Assembly (NCBI RefSeq): GCF_020382885.2
Contig: NC_058515.1
Span: forward strand, 5,687,223-5,751,222
Source of the DNA: Scatophagus argus
Lineage: Eukaryota > Chordata > Actinopteri > Scatophagidae
Length of the DNA: 64,000 bases
Direction: 5' to 3'
This document shows positions 20,250 through 33,900 of the stretch, one piece after another. The number at the start of each line of letters is the position of its first letter. Positions within the stretch are counted from its first letter, which is position 1. Under the pieces are notes generated by a model. It was given only the letters and a program-made list of their open reading frames with translations, ran no database searches and had not been told where the DNA came from. A program made the position numbers and the translations under genes.

Positions 20250-23200
20250 TCCAGCGACATGCAATTTTTTGTTTTTGGAAAAAAAAAAAAGTAGGTGGGT
20301 GGGTGATTAATCCACATGCAAGAGACTGAAAAATTGTCTCAATATTTGAAACTGTGACATGTAATTTTAGAGAGGGTGGAGTACTCACTTCCTTGCAACT
20401 TCAGGGAAACGTTCTGAGAAGAATTTTCCTTCTGTGCCTCATCTGAACAGCAGTGTGAACATATGAACTGCCAAAATTAAATACTCAGCCCTGACTTGGA
20501 CGCATCTCATGGTCATAACGATTTAACTCCAGGAAACTTTCTCCTCTTTTTTTCCTTTTCTTTTTTCCTAGTTTAAAGTATACAATCAAAAACATGCTCA
20601 CCCCTCACATATTTTGCTGCTATTGATATTTTTTTTTATGAATTTCAATATTTAAATCAAAAAAAGAAGTCTGGCAATTTGATTTTTAATTTGTTTTCTA
20701 AATGCCCCAGTTTATTTTTCTTAATATCCAATGGTGAAATTGCTTAATATCTACTTACTGTAACTGTGCTCCTGTATGATTCATTGTTCAGTTAGAATCT
20801 GTTACCAGGCTTGGCTTGCAAGAGTAGATGCACAAGCATGAGGAAATTAGTAACTGCCCTAGGGCCCAAATCTTCTAGGGCCCAAAAGTCCTCAGATTAA
20901 ACGAGTGACTTTTGGTTTGTGTTCATGACTGTCAAGTAGTAAAAAGTTTGGTTATGTGCATTTTTTATGTCTCATCCACCTGTATCAAAACGCATCTTCC
21001 CCAGTAAATGTGTGCTCAGCTAAATAACCACATTTTTTTGCCCTGGAGCCCCTTACTGGTCAAATCAAGCCATGACAGCATGGCCCATGAACACCCCTGT
21101 CGGTCTAAACCTAAGATAAAAATGGTTGTATTGTTAATAATTACCCTGCTGCTCCTAAAGTTAGGAGATATATCTGGACTTCTGCACCATGACTGTAACA
21201 AAAATGACGATTTTCTTCTGTGAAAGGATGAGTTATATAGTTTACTCTGCTTTATACATTACACTATATCTGAGGACATAGGAAATTTATGAGAATTTAC
21301 TCCACATAGAGATTTATGATATATTGTGGGGGTTTGTGTGTGAGAGTTTTAACTATTTTATATTTTATCATGCATTGATTAGGTTAATGTATTTATGCTG
21401 TAATACTGGTGGCCACAGAAAAGCTAATTACGAATAAAACATTAAATTAAAACTTTTTTCAGTTTTGTTCAGTTTACAATACTGTTCTAATTTGCTGATG
21501 TAACTGTTTTGTAATGAAATATTTTAAGATATATAACTACAATTATAATATAACTACAAACGCAGTGCTCTTCTTACAAATGGAAATGGGAAGTTGAATT
21601 GGTTAGCAGTAAAACACACCCTTTATTAGTTCTGAACACTTATACAGACTTATTTTGTCAGGTAATGACATTAGCTTATAGTGGCTAATGTTAGCAACCT
21701 TTAGAAAGATGGCAGGATTACCATGAAACTTGGTAAACACATTCGGGTTTCTGCAAGGAAGAATTGTAATGATTTTGGTCATTTCCTCACTTTCCCTCCA
21801 GCGCCACAATCAGGTTAAAGTTGTAATTTGATTTAATTGTGACCAGACAGAGAGACTCTTTGTGTTTTCTTGTAATTATGAAATTGTAGCCTGTTAGCAT
21901 GCTGATGCTAGCACTTTGCTAACAGCCTCACTGTGCTTATGGACAGCCTCTTAAGTGGCTAACACGGCTGTAGACATTATACACTTGTTAATAGATTATT
22001 CCAGCCTATCATTTAATATAATAATAGAGGCCAGTTAACAAGAGTATAATTAGTGTTTTTTATTCTTAAGATACCATTTTTTACAGCCTCTGGTGAAGAA
22101 ACAGACCAGTGGCTTCCAGACGCGTACCAGACTGCAGGTCCCCCTGGTGTTTTTCCCAGAAGGCAACTGGCTGAGATCATCTGCGAAACAACACAGAAGG
22201 AGGGGCGGTGGTGGCATACAGGAGGAGACAGGGAGGCGCAAGAGCATGGTATTACGCACGCCCTTGTATTGAACACATAAGGCTGAGGAGTGTTTATGGT
22301 GAGACGAGCAGTAAGGAGGTCTCAGGCCTGCAGCGCAAGCACACCAGCAGAACACAGTCACTGCCAGCCAAGGTGTGACTTTGAGGGTGAGATGGAAGCG
22401 CGCGGGTAACTGCGCTTTTGACTGCGCGAGAGCAAGGGAGGAGAGAGGGGACAAGTAGCTCCTTAAAGAAAGCCACAACCCAGCATGCACACAAACACAC
22501 TCACCTCAAATAGGAAGCAAGGAAAATGGGGAAGGGGAGGGAAGGGGAGAGGAGGAGGGCAGACAGAAACACTGATGGACGTCAAAGCGGCGAGGTGCCG
22601 GAAAATGGGAGCGAATATTTTAAAGCAGGCTGAGAACTGCAACCAGAGGTTTGGCAGAGGTGATGCCGAGAGAGCAGAGGAGCGCGAGGCACTAATGACG
22701 CATCAGTTTAAAATTAACCGACTTTAAGAGGCAAAGCCATGCCACATAAATAAAGGCAAATAAATAAATAAATCCATCCTATAGCGTCATCCGCAGTGAG
22801 GAGCCTCATTCCCCTCTCTCTCCTTGCACCACCTTTAGGTTTAGGAGCCAGCCGCAAGACAGTCATAGTGAGACAAGGGGAACATCCGGTCACGACTTTC
22901 AGAATAAACCACTTATTAATGATCCGGACTGTGGCGAAAACTATAGCCATATCGATCCTTATTCAGGATTTAAATCATTCTCAGCATGCCATTCAATTTT
23001 TTGTTTGATTTTTTTTTTTTTTTAAATTCTCTGAAATTATTTACTTGGAAGAATTGCAAACAAATCAAGAAATTTTAAAGTACAGCAAAATGATGGCAAA
23101 TTAATGCAAATTCACTGCCTGGATAACATAAACTGTCCACTGATGTCCACTGGCTCTTAGCAATTGACCTTAACCTCTTCTCAATCAATACTGAGGGGAG

Positions 23201-23690
23201 CATTTATTCATTGTAATGTTATTTTTGTCAATATAAGATCATTAAGATCTCCTACACTCCTTCAATAGATCTTTCCCTGTCTTTACTCGTTCCTTCTCAG
23301 GTTCACAGGGTCATCCTCTGTTGTTGTTGAATTATTAGGTGCAGACTCTGTCTTGTCAGGCTCACTTTACTGAAACTGGTACATTTTCTCAATTGTAACT
23401 TTCCTTAGGAATATTACTATACAAAAATATTAACTGCCATGTTAACATCCTTCATATTACCTGAACTGTCTTGAAAAGACCCTGTATCAATAAGACCTGT
23501 ATGACTACATCTTAAGTATTCCTAAATTCCGAATTGTTTATTCAGATTAGCACACAAGTGACAGGCTTGGCACTAAAAGGAGTCTCCTGTGCATAATGCA
23601 GACACAAAACTTTTATTTTCACTCGCTCTTATTTTATTTTGAAAGTTAGGATGCCTCATTTCCTGTTTATTCGAGATTCACTGCGTGCTC
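20250..23690. other. intergenic region between batf2 and ppp2r5b
   Basis: Mostly AT-rich. It includes a repeat copy at 21650-21990 and a more GC-rich, purine-rich block at 22080-22720 with short open frames on both strands and no splice pattern or recognisable protein. The block could be a regulatory region or an untranslated exon; I cannot tell which. Confidence 0.5.
21650..21990 (+). repeat. teleost interspersed repeat, TTAGCATGCTGATG family, copy 1
   Basis: It shows TTACCATGAAACTTGGTAAAC, CCTCCAGCGCCA, then GTTAGCATGCTGATGCTAGCA and GGCTAACACGGCTGTAGACAT, in the order I recall for a common fish repeat. An inverted, partial copy sharing the last part lies at 41285-41430. Confidence 0.55.
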
Positions 23691-23699
23691 CTTGACGCA

Positions 23700-24986
23700 G
23701 CTCACTGAGGCGCTGTAGGACGACCGGATAACGGGATCCGAGAAGGGGGGACAGGAGCAAAACGCGTCAGTCTGACAGCCATAGACGGGGTGCTATTGTA
23801 TAACACGGGCCTACGGTCTGGTAACTCCAGGGTGCTGCTGCTGCCAGTAAAGGCGGCTGTTTTCTTTTTCTTTTTTCTTTTCCTTCTTCTTTCCCGCGGA
23901 GGTAAAGACGGAGCGGAGCAGCGGGGCTCGGTGTTGCATCGGCCGCTGGCGGAGGACCTGCACATGTCGGCGCGGTGAGGGACCGTTTGTTTCCCCGCCC
24001 TGATACGATTTGAGGACGGCAGGAGGAGGACGTTGTGTGAAGAGGGGTAGAGAAACCGGGACCAGAACAACAATATCCACCCCTGAGAAGAAAAACATAG
24101 CAGCAGAATAAGCAGGTGCGGCCGCTTCAAGGGTCGAAAGAGGATCCGTTAAAAACGAGCGAGAAACACATCCGTGATGCGGCAGCCGAGGTGGGCCCAG
24201 ATTGATGATTTTATGATATCATCATCCACCGCCAGGACCGATCACTGATTTTATTGATAAGGAGCATCACCGTGGAGAATAAGCTATAGACTGACCTGGG
24301 GTCCGTTTGTATGTTTTTTTTTTTACCTGGATAAACCAGAGGAGGTTAATCGGTGCCTGACTGCCTTGATTTCTTCACATAAGGAACTGTGTGATCAGTT
24401 ACAGACATAAATATCCAAATTTAGGCCAGTGACTTAGTGTGTATGTGTGACGCCAATACAACAGCAGAGAGGTGTGTGTTTGTGTGTGTGAGGAGACGCG
24501 CCTGTCTGAGCATCATCTGGTAACTGTACTGGCTACTTCTCCACGGGGATGATACACAAGCGGTTTATCATCTGTGCGTGAAAAACGGAAGAGTCGGGGA
24601 TGCTGCTGATGCTGCTGCTGCCATTTCCAGTCCGGCTCTGATAGAGACAGCGAGGGGCACAGCACGGGACTGGACATCCAGAAAATATCTCTCCTCACCT
24701 CTCCTCCGCCTCTGCACCTTCTCCCCTCCTTTATCTCTCACCCCCTCTCCCCCTTCCTCCCTCGTCCTCCTCCTCCTCCACCACCACCACCACCACTGGA
24801 GCGTCTATTCATTCTGATCAATCGTTAATCTATCTGTGATTCAGAAATCCACCCACTTCTCCATCCTCTTCCCCCATTCACCCATACACCCTCTTAAGGG
24901 CCTCTTTACGCACTCACACGCGCAAAGGCACGCACGCACCACCACTGCCGCCGCCATCATCATCACCATCATCATCTACAGCTATC
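23700..24986 (+). promoter_or_regulatory. ppp2r5b: ppp2r5b promoter / 5' UTR region
   Basis: A stretch of about 1.3 kb just upstream of the ppp2r5b ATG has many CpGs (23700-24200) followed by pyrimidine-rich sequence with CTC/CAC repeats. This suits a CpG-type promoter and a long 5' UTR. Open frames on both strands here look like composition effects. The start site cannot be placed. Confidence 0.4.
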
Positions 24987-27900
24987 ATGGAGACGACCAA
25001 GCTGCCTCCGTCCAGCCCGTCCTCGCCGACCACCAGCTTCTCGGTGCCGTCCGCGGAGAAGGTGGACGGCTTCCCGCGCAGATCGATGCGCAGAGCCCGG
25101 CAGAGGAGGTCCCACAGCTCGTCCCAATTCCGTTACCAGAGCTCCCAGGTGGAACTCACCCCACTGCCCCTGCTCAAAGGTGAGATACTGCTTCACTGTG
25201 GCCAGCATGGGTCAATGTCAGAAACAGCTTCTCAGGGGACGAAAAGTCCAGTAAGGTCACCTTAAACTCATTGTTTGCTATTGTATATGTGATGAAATAC
25301 CTCTAGATGAAAGTAAATGTCATCTCGTGACTTTATATGAGACACCAATTGATTAGCACTACGGATAGAGTCTATTATTGATGTATTTTCTATTGATAGG
25401 TGTTCACCGATATATGCCGTCCTTTCTGTCCTTGTCTGCTCTAACTCACAGGGGTGACAGGAATGGCTTTGATTTGTTGTCTTATGGGAGACAGTCTGCT
25501 TCTGGATTGGTTTTAAAGGCCTCATGTTGAAATATTCTGTCATAGGGTTGTGTATAGTAATTCCTTTCATAATTCATTTATCATTTCTGAATAACAACAG
25601 ATGTCCAAGGTGATGTTTTCACATGTATTATTGAGTTTAGGCCAAAGTAATTCAGTCTCTTATGATTTAAAACAGAGATAAACATCAAATCCTTACACTT
25701 TAGAACGTGGGGGAAAGAAAAAGACTTTGAAATTTTATCATCTGAAACATGAAAACCAGATTCCTACCTCATCATTTCAGGTCTATTCTGTGTCTTCTCA
25801 CAATTAAGTAATACTGAGTATTTGATTATAGCTGCAGCATATGAAAAACAAAGGGAATAGAAAATACAGCAGGATTGATAACAGGATGAATATGAAATGA
25901 TAGAAGAAATGAAAGAAGTATTTCCAGCTAAGACAGCTTATAAGGGTATTTTTTTTTTTTTTTTAAAAAGAAAGTAATAAGCTTTATACTGTGACAGAGA
26001 GACTTTCAAGTTCACATTTGTGTATGCAGAATCAGAGCTTGATGTTGACCAGGCACACACTCATTAAAACACAGTCCCGTCCAACATGAGCTTGTCTCCT
26101 TGATTGGTTGATGGGGAAATGAGAGAAGCATCTCTCCATTATGAGGCCTTTCCCCTTGACGTTCCACTGGTGAAAATAAGAACTGCCTGTTAATTGCCTC
26201 ATTAGTTAAACCTCAATGAACAACACACAAAATACAAAAAGCACGCTTGTACAAATCATGTACGAGAGATCTTGACATTCAGACTGGTACGACATCTCAG
26301 TCAGAGCTGCACTATTTGCAGATCTGTTGTAGCCATAGCTCTAACCTCAGAGCTGCTTTTACTACACAGACGCCACTTTGATCTGTGTGAGGTTGTTCAG
26401 TATCCTCTGAGAATGAAGACACGAGGCTACATACATGCGGAGCCAGTTGGCTTTTGTTTTATACTGGGATGCTGTGCACATTTCCTATAGACCAACTATG
26501 TGTAGACAAGCCTGGATGGAGTTATAGTTAGAAAAGGACAGTTAAAAACACTCCGATTTTCTTTAGTAAATACGAGGAGCTAGATACCATACAAGAACTG
26601 AAATGATTCATTGATTAATTATTAATTATTAAGGGCAATTTATTAAGTAAGATGTCATGATGTCATTTTTGAGTAAAGAAATGGCACATTGATCCTCTTA
26701 GAAACGAAAGGTTTACACCACCCTTAGCTTTATGCGGTACATCCATACAGCATTGCTTGATCTGGCATGACCTGCAGTTTTTAGTGTCTTACATTAGCAA
26801 ACTTAAGCTTGACGTTGTTGATTTAGATCACTGACAGTGTGGCTCCTCTATGTATGTGCTACTGTTATGCTACATTTTACTACTTACCCCACAGCTGCTT
26901 TGAGCCCTAAAGATATTTCCTTGTTAGACTTTGTGTTTAGACAGCAAGTAAACATCAGAGATCCAAGTCAATATTTTTGTACCTTTTCTTTGTCTCACAC
27001 AGTAAACAAGATCCATCTCTTCATGTTCCTTCACCTTTTTTTTATATTTTCTTTCTCAAGCGCTGATCCACCTGGGTCTATTTATATACACCTCTTTCTC
27101 GCATTGCATGTCTTCCTTCTCTGTCTTTCGTACCCGTGTGTGCAGCACACAGGAACATTGTAAGTCCTCACATACGCCTCTGACCCCTCTTTATAAGGTC
27201 ACTCCCTCTTTCATGTAGCCTGCAATCTCTTCCCATTAACCTGCTATGAAGAAAAGACATCTCTGCTTTTAAAGATGGTATGAGGTACGTGCGACTGCGT
27301 GCGCTTACATGTTTTTACACCTCATTTCCCCCCGCGCCGACTTCTTCTCCGGCCCTTGAGCGAGGGGCCCGTGCAGTGTGATGATGGAGGGTTTTCATTG
27401 GATCTTTACAGGACCTTTGGGTTCAGATCTTGCCATGCAGATGTGCTGTAGCTTTCATACACTGAAGTCCCAGTTAGCACATTGCTGCTGCACTGCTGCG
27501 GCACTCTTTCTAGATTCCCAGGAGGAACTGATAGTAAGATCCTGCAGCACCGGTACAGGAGAAAAGCCTGGTATGGGGGAAAGTCTGCAGTGGGCAGTAT
27601 GTAGGCCAAGTGTAGACAGACTTGTGGCTGCTTTGCCCTCCAGGGAATCACATTCCCATTGTTAATTTGAACCCCTCCTCCTGGTAACAACGGCACGTCT
27701 CTTTCACTTTAAGCCCTGAGCAAAGCTTCAGTCCTGCTCATAGTTTCAGGCCGAATATGAGACATAATAGATACAGAAATACATGGCCTGTAAAAATGAA
27801 GACTTGACAAATGAAAAAGCTGGATAGTTGTGATAATGATGGATAATAATACTGAACAAGGAGCTTTAGATATTAGTATCAGAAAGGGCAGGAGCCTCAG

Positions 27901-30900
27901 TAGTTTCAAAGCCAATTTCAACAATCAAAACAAGAATAAACACATCATAGAAGAGGCTGACACACTGTTTCCTGTCCTCAGTAGACCAAAATGCAGTGCA
28001 GCAACAGCTTGCATCTTTGCTGGTCTGTCATCAGGTGAACAATGTCCTCTCCAAAGACTTTTGTTTTTGTTTATTCATTTTTTGAAACCAGAGTACCCAG
28101 ATGTTTTTCTCTATCTGCTCTCAGTTTTTCTGGACCTTAAAATGAAAAATGTAGAAAGTTCCTGCATGTAGCATGCACACATTACACAGACTAGTGGAAA
28201 TATGGATAAAAACAAAAACATTTTCTCACAGGTGTCCACATGGAATGAAATGTTATCTATCAGTGTATCTGAATTTACTTCTGACGCCACAAAAACAGGG
28301 CTTGACAGGTTTTTGTGCATTGATTGGCTTTGTTCTGGATACAAGTAAATCCACTGATCAGTTCTTCTGCAGGAGTTTTGTGCACCTGCCACATATTATG
28401 TACAGTATGTTTCAGGTGTCAGAGTAGTTAATCTAGCCTTGTCTATGAGGGTACTTATTCTCCATAAACGACACTATCTTTGTGATCTGGAAGAGTGAAC
28501 CGACCGATAAAGCAGCAGAGATGGTTAAGGCAGCCTATCAATCCACAGATGATACCAAGATATCAATGGATGTATTTGTTTCAAACACAGAATTCATGGT
28601 GAGTTTTTCCTTCAAGGTTCATTTCATTGAAAAATAGCCTTCTAAAGCTTCTTTGGATGTGGAAACAGTTAGTCTTCTATAAGCTGCCAACCCCACCTTG
28701 CCTTTGAGTAGGCGTTTTGTTTTGTTTACTTAACTACAAACTGTCTTGTAAAAAAATGGAGATTGATCACTACTGTTATTAGCAGTTGTTCCTTTTCAAA
28801 CGGTTTCTCCTTTTTTCACCGTTTAAATGTTCCTGTTCAAAATGGAGTTTTAATGTAAGTACTGCTGAAATTTTTCAGACAGGGCCCCAAATGAGGTGAT
28901 GATTAAGTCACACCGAGCCACCGGAGCTCCATCAACTTAGTGTTTCTCTGGGACATGAGCAAATTAAAATCTTTAATATCCACTATCACACAGTGACAGA
29001 GCCACTAGATGCGTAGCAAAAATGTTTTCAGGCATACTGAAAGCATTCCCATCCTCCAGCCTCTCTACACTTTGATCATCACATTACATAATAGTTTATC
29101 TAAGGACAGTGTCCAACAAAGAGACTTCTAAATGCTCTCAGAGGCTGAAGTACAGTTGAGAACAAGCAAGTTGGTTATCTTGATTTAAACATACATACAT
29201 TGTTCCTTGGCAGCCTTGATAAAATTCAGCTATGATGTCAGCCCGGCTTTCATAATGTCATTAGTTTGCCAAACTGATGTAAAATATCATTATATAAGAC
29301 ATTATTTATTGCATATTTATCAGAGTTGTTCCTTTGCACTCTCCTGGTCGGCCTCCATGTCTGCAGCTGTCTTGTCTAAGTAGAGAGCAGGCTGTTAGCT
29401 CAGCGCTCCTCCCCAGCTGAGATGCTCTCCCCTGGGGCTACAGACACCAGTCAGGCTTCCTGGTCACGGGTGTTGTGCTGTCGCTGGCAGGCTAACCAGG
29501 CTAAGGTCACATTCCTGCCCAACATCTATTCAGCAGATAAACAAAATTCTGATTAAGATTTATGTCTTGTTCAGACACCAAAAATAATTTGCCCAAATGT
29601 GGCTCAGGATGACTTTTCATTTCAGAACAAGAAGGTTATTGCACCAACTCTCTGTGATCCTGCAACCAAACAAAACAACACGGGATTCTTTGCTTTTGAC
29701 CTTGAGAAATGCTTAGTTTTAGTGCCTCTGAAGGTCATTTGTCAATGCTGTCACCTCTTCCTCTTTTGCTCACTCTCTAAACTATGTGTTAAAATGCAAA
29801 ATGCATCTGATGAACAAAAAACCCCACATGTGAACACACATTATATATGCACTCAGCATGCATTGCAATAGGAGTCCAGTCTGACCAAAAAATCATGTAA
29901 AAATCTGTTTTATCACAGCCATGATCCACAATCTAAATTGTGATGTTTTATCTCAATTTTGAAATGCCTAGACTACAGCCGGACTGAAAATATCAAATGA
30001 ATTTATTCATTTGCACCATTAAATTTTTTTCCTCTTGGTATGTTAATGTAGATCCTCCAGTCACTGAGGTTATGTGAAGTTTGGAGACAGAAGTGGACAT
30101 TAAATACGGCAGTCTCTACAGTTTGAGTCAAAAGCAGATTGTGGACCTTTCAGGATTGATCACCACCCCTACAGCATAATCAAAATGCGATCAGAACACT
30201 GTGATTGCATTTTCATTTGACGTGGACGGATGAGTCATCCAGGTGAAAATACTTTCTAGGGAGTGTGGCTATAACAGTGAAAAAGTTTCCAACACGTCAT
30301 AAAGCAGGTGTAGACATTACATTGTCACTACAGGCCACAATATTATATCATGTAAATGTCAGGACGACAGGTAGAAAGATGATTACCACAGAAAGAAAAT
30401 CTGATCTATTAGCACAGATCCTATAGGCTGAAATATCACTGTGAGTAAAAACACCTCGTCTGTACTGCAAATTACCGTGACTGAGGGATGTAGACTAGGA
30501 AAGGGTTTAACAGTTGAGGGTTTCACTCTGCAGTCAGTCAGCAATTCTCTTCTGAGCCGAGTGAGAATGAAATGCGAGAGGGCCAATGCAGTCCCCAAAT
30601 ATTTAATATAGCCTGAGTGTATTTGTAATTGTGAAAAGCACGCATGTGTGCAGGGTGATCACGGGACACTTTCTGGTCCGTCTTGGTATTTTAGGGAACA
30701 GGGTTGCAGCCAGCAGCTACCCAGCAGGAGCTCAAAGTGAAAACACACAGAACAGAGTTTCTGCTCAGCTCTGCCTGGTGGCACAATTTTACTAAGCTTG
30801 TAATGCAGGGGATGGTGTATACATAAGCTGGTATTAAGGGAGTCCCAGCACAAGAAAGGTCAATATATACCTGTATAAAGAGACATTCTCCCAAATACTC

Positions 30901-33900
30901 TTCATTTTCTAAGTTTAAAATGGGGCCATTATCCAACATTTGGCAGTCACAAGACAATCATACTAAAACTATTCCTGTAAAATGTGCTTCACCAGAGGGT
31001 TTAGTTTTATTGTCCTAGTTAAAAGAAAAAGTACATTTTGTCAGGCACACCATTTGATTTGGAAAACAACAGCAGAAGAAGCCCCCCCCCCAACCAAAAA
31101 TTTTAATCGTCCAATTTTTACCACAGCTGTTTCTTATAGTCGACTGTGGTGTTGGATTTCTTCTCATCAAAAATTGATACCTAGTTGTTTATTATTATCT
31201 CCCACACCAATGAGAAAGCAGCAGAGCTGCAGAACAGCAGCAGTAATTGCTGTTTATAAAATGACTCAACACTCTCAGCCTCCGTATGCTTACCTATCTG
31301 GGTGCTGAATTCTCAAAACAGCCCAACATCAAAATCATTAATAGGAAAGCACTCACATCAAGTAATTAATAGATAGATGTTTACTGCAAACACCCGTCAG
31401 TGTGCAAACTAGCACCAGCATGCTGATTGCCATTTTAACCATGTAAGAAAAAGCCACGCTGTCCTCCTTGACGTTTTCATCAGTGCATGTCAGCATTGGT
31501 GGCTTCAAATAACAATGTCTGGCCCCAAGGATGTGCTGTGAGCTTAGAGTGTTAAATCTTTCATACTTACATGAAACCCTTCCTGCTTGTTGGGGTTAGC
31601 ATTTAGGTGTCTCTAAAGCACCCTGCAGATAAATGATGAGCACTACAGACAGTGTAAATGAATCAGGCTTTGTTGCACGGGCAAACTGATTGTGGGTTGA
31701 ACCTGAGGGAGATAACAGGAAACATTTTAGGTGAAGTAGTAAGTAGTGAAGTATCAGTTTATGTGTTCATGCTCCTTGCTAAAATCAGAAATAATGATCC
31801 ATACTGCAGAACAGCAAGTAGTCAAATCGTTTAGCAGCTAAGGTTCCTTGCAGCATTGCATTTGTCTGATTACACTATCACTGATTGTTGTTTAATAGAT
31901 CAAAGTGTGTTTTTGCAAACCCACGATTTCTATGAAATGGTTGGAAATGCAATGAAAATGCCCCCACTGCTGCCTGAGAAAGAACAAAAATACACCGCTG
32001 CTTGTGTTTCATAAGGTGCTCAAAAAACGGGCCATTTCACAACAATGGAGGGATTAGGGAAAGCATGGCGTCAGACGTGCGCGTTATGAAATCTTAAAGA
32101 CAACCTCATAAAATATAATGGTGGGAGGGAAGAATATCATTTTAAGGACACAGTGTTCTTAAATTGTGTAGCTCTGAATATGTACAGCTTTAAAAAGTGA
32201 GAAGTGCTAACAGTACTGACTGTGTTCTGTTACAGTATGGTTTCTCAACGTTATGTAAGAATTTTAGTTTAGTTTCACAGTTCTGAAGTTTTGTTAGACA
32301 CATCTAATATAGTGCTGCAGAGACACCTACTGAAGTTAGCATGCTAGCCAGCCACAGCCTGTCTTGACTAACAGTTTGGGTTTCAAGAGGTGATAGTTTG
32401 AGAATTTAGCTCAGGCCTCTGGAGATGGGCTCTGACTGATGCCCAGCCTCCCTCTTGTGCCTCTCATGCCTCGCATGCCTCCTGTCCCGAACCTGCCCTG
32501 TTCTCATTGTCTCCGGGGAAAGAGTTCCATCCAGCCACTGTACATCACCTTGGTACTGTGTTCTGCTGCAGGACTAATTGAGTTAGCTAGCTAATGGAAG
32601 CTATAGTTAGCAGCAGTTAGCAGTTACTCTGGTGATATGCTGGCCCATATTTGTTTGGAGTATGAATTCCACAGGTGGTCACTTCTTACACTGGCCTATT
32701 GAACTTTTAAATTTGAAATATGAAAACTTGGTGAAAAAGATGGACACATGACAATTTAGATAGTGGTAAATGCAAGTCCCAAAGTCAACAAAATGATCCA
32801 GTATTGTCCCTTATAAGTTACTGGCTATTATTTGACCAAATAGCAACACTTAAGTGTGTAGAATTGAGCAGGTACACATTATTGCTTGGGGAACTTTAGT
32901 TTCAGAGGAAAGCTTTATTATTTCTTCTTTTTAAAGTTGCACAGACTTGCTTTAAAACCAGAACTTCCTTACTTGGAACACCGTGCAATGATGTCAAAAT
33001 AAGAAACTATTGCAGTATACAGAAGAATAGTGCAGATATAGTGATTCATTTGATGACAATTACCTCAAGTGGCTGCTTCTGATAAACGGCCCAGCACGTC
33101 TCAGGTATTTTAATTTTTTGTTTGTCCAGCATGTGCTTTTGTCCACATTTTAATAATGAATGTACGGTAGGCTTGTAAATGTACTGTTTACTGTAAAACA
33201 GTCACCTTCTCACACAGATTGTATGTGGGAGATTGAATGACTCCCTGTGTGTGTGAAGGAGAGAGAGGCCAGCTGGATGGGCCTGGTATTGGGTTACAGA
33301 AGGCACAAAGTAGTTTTTGCTCTATGACTGTCTCAGATCAATTAGGAGGGAGGGGGGTGGGGGGTGGGGTGATGAAAGAAATAGAGTGGATGAGGAAAGA
33401 GGAAATGACTGAACATTAAGTTGACAGGTGGAGGAGGACCAGTAGGAGGAGAAGAGATGGTGAGATAAAAAAAAGTTAAAAAAAAAAAAGAAGCAGAGGA
33501 TATTGCGAGGGAGAGAATGTAATGAAATGGCCAGCGATGCAATAAACACAACTGCTGCTGTGTCACCGAAGAAAGAGTTGATCCTTAAAGGAATACACTG
33601 ATGCTCGGACAAATAAGCACACTGATTGAATCACCACAAGCTTCATCCTTGCGGGTGTTCAGCTATTGAATATGCACTTGTGCTTCAGAGGGAGTGCAAA
33701 TCAAATACTGGACATGCTGACGAGACGTGTCGTGAATCAGTTTTGAAGGAAATTGATGAGATTGGAAGATTTATCTTAGATGGGATGAGATACTGAAAAC
33801 AGAAAATATGCGCGAATGCAAGAATCCCAGCCAGCTTTAAAAATAAAAAAATAAAAAAACAGAAACATGCTGAGGTTTAATCAAGGACAAGAAAATGTGA

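Noticed and set aside
22050-22490. 146-codon minus-strand open frame in the batf2-ppp2r5b interval
   Set aside because: No recognisable domain, splice pattern or poly(A) signal. The opposing strand is equally open, which points to base composition.
23702-24130. 142-codon minus-strand open frame upstream of ppp2r5b
   Set aside because: It lies in the CpG-rich promoter region of ppp2r5b, where stop codons are rare. Its composition is Arg/Pro/Ser-rich and unrecognisable.
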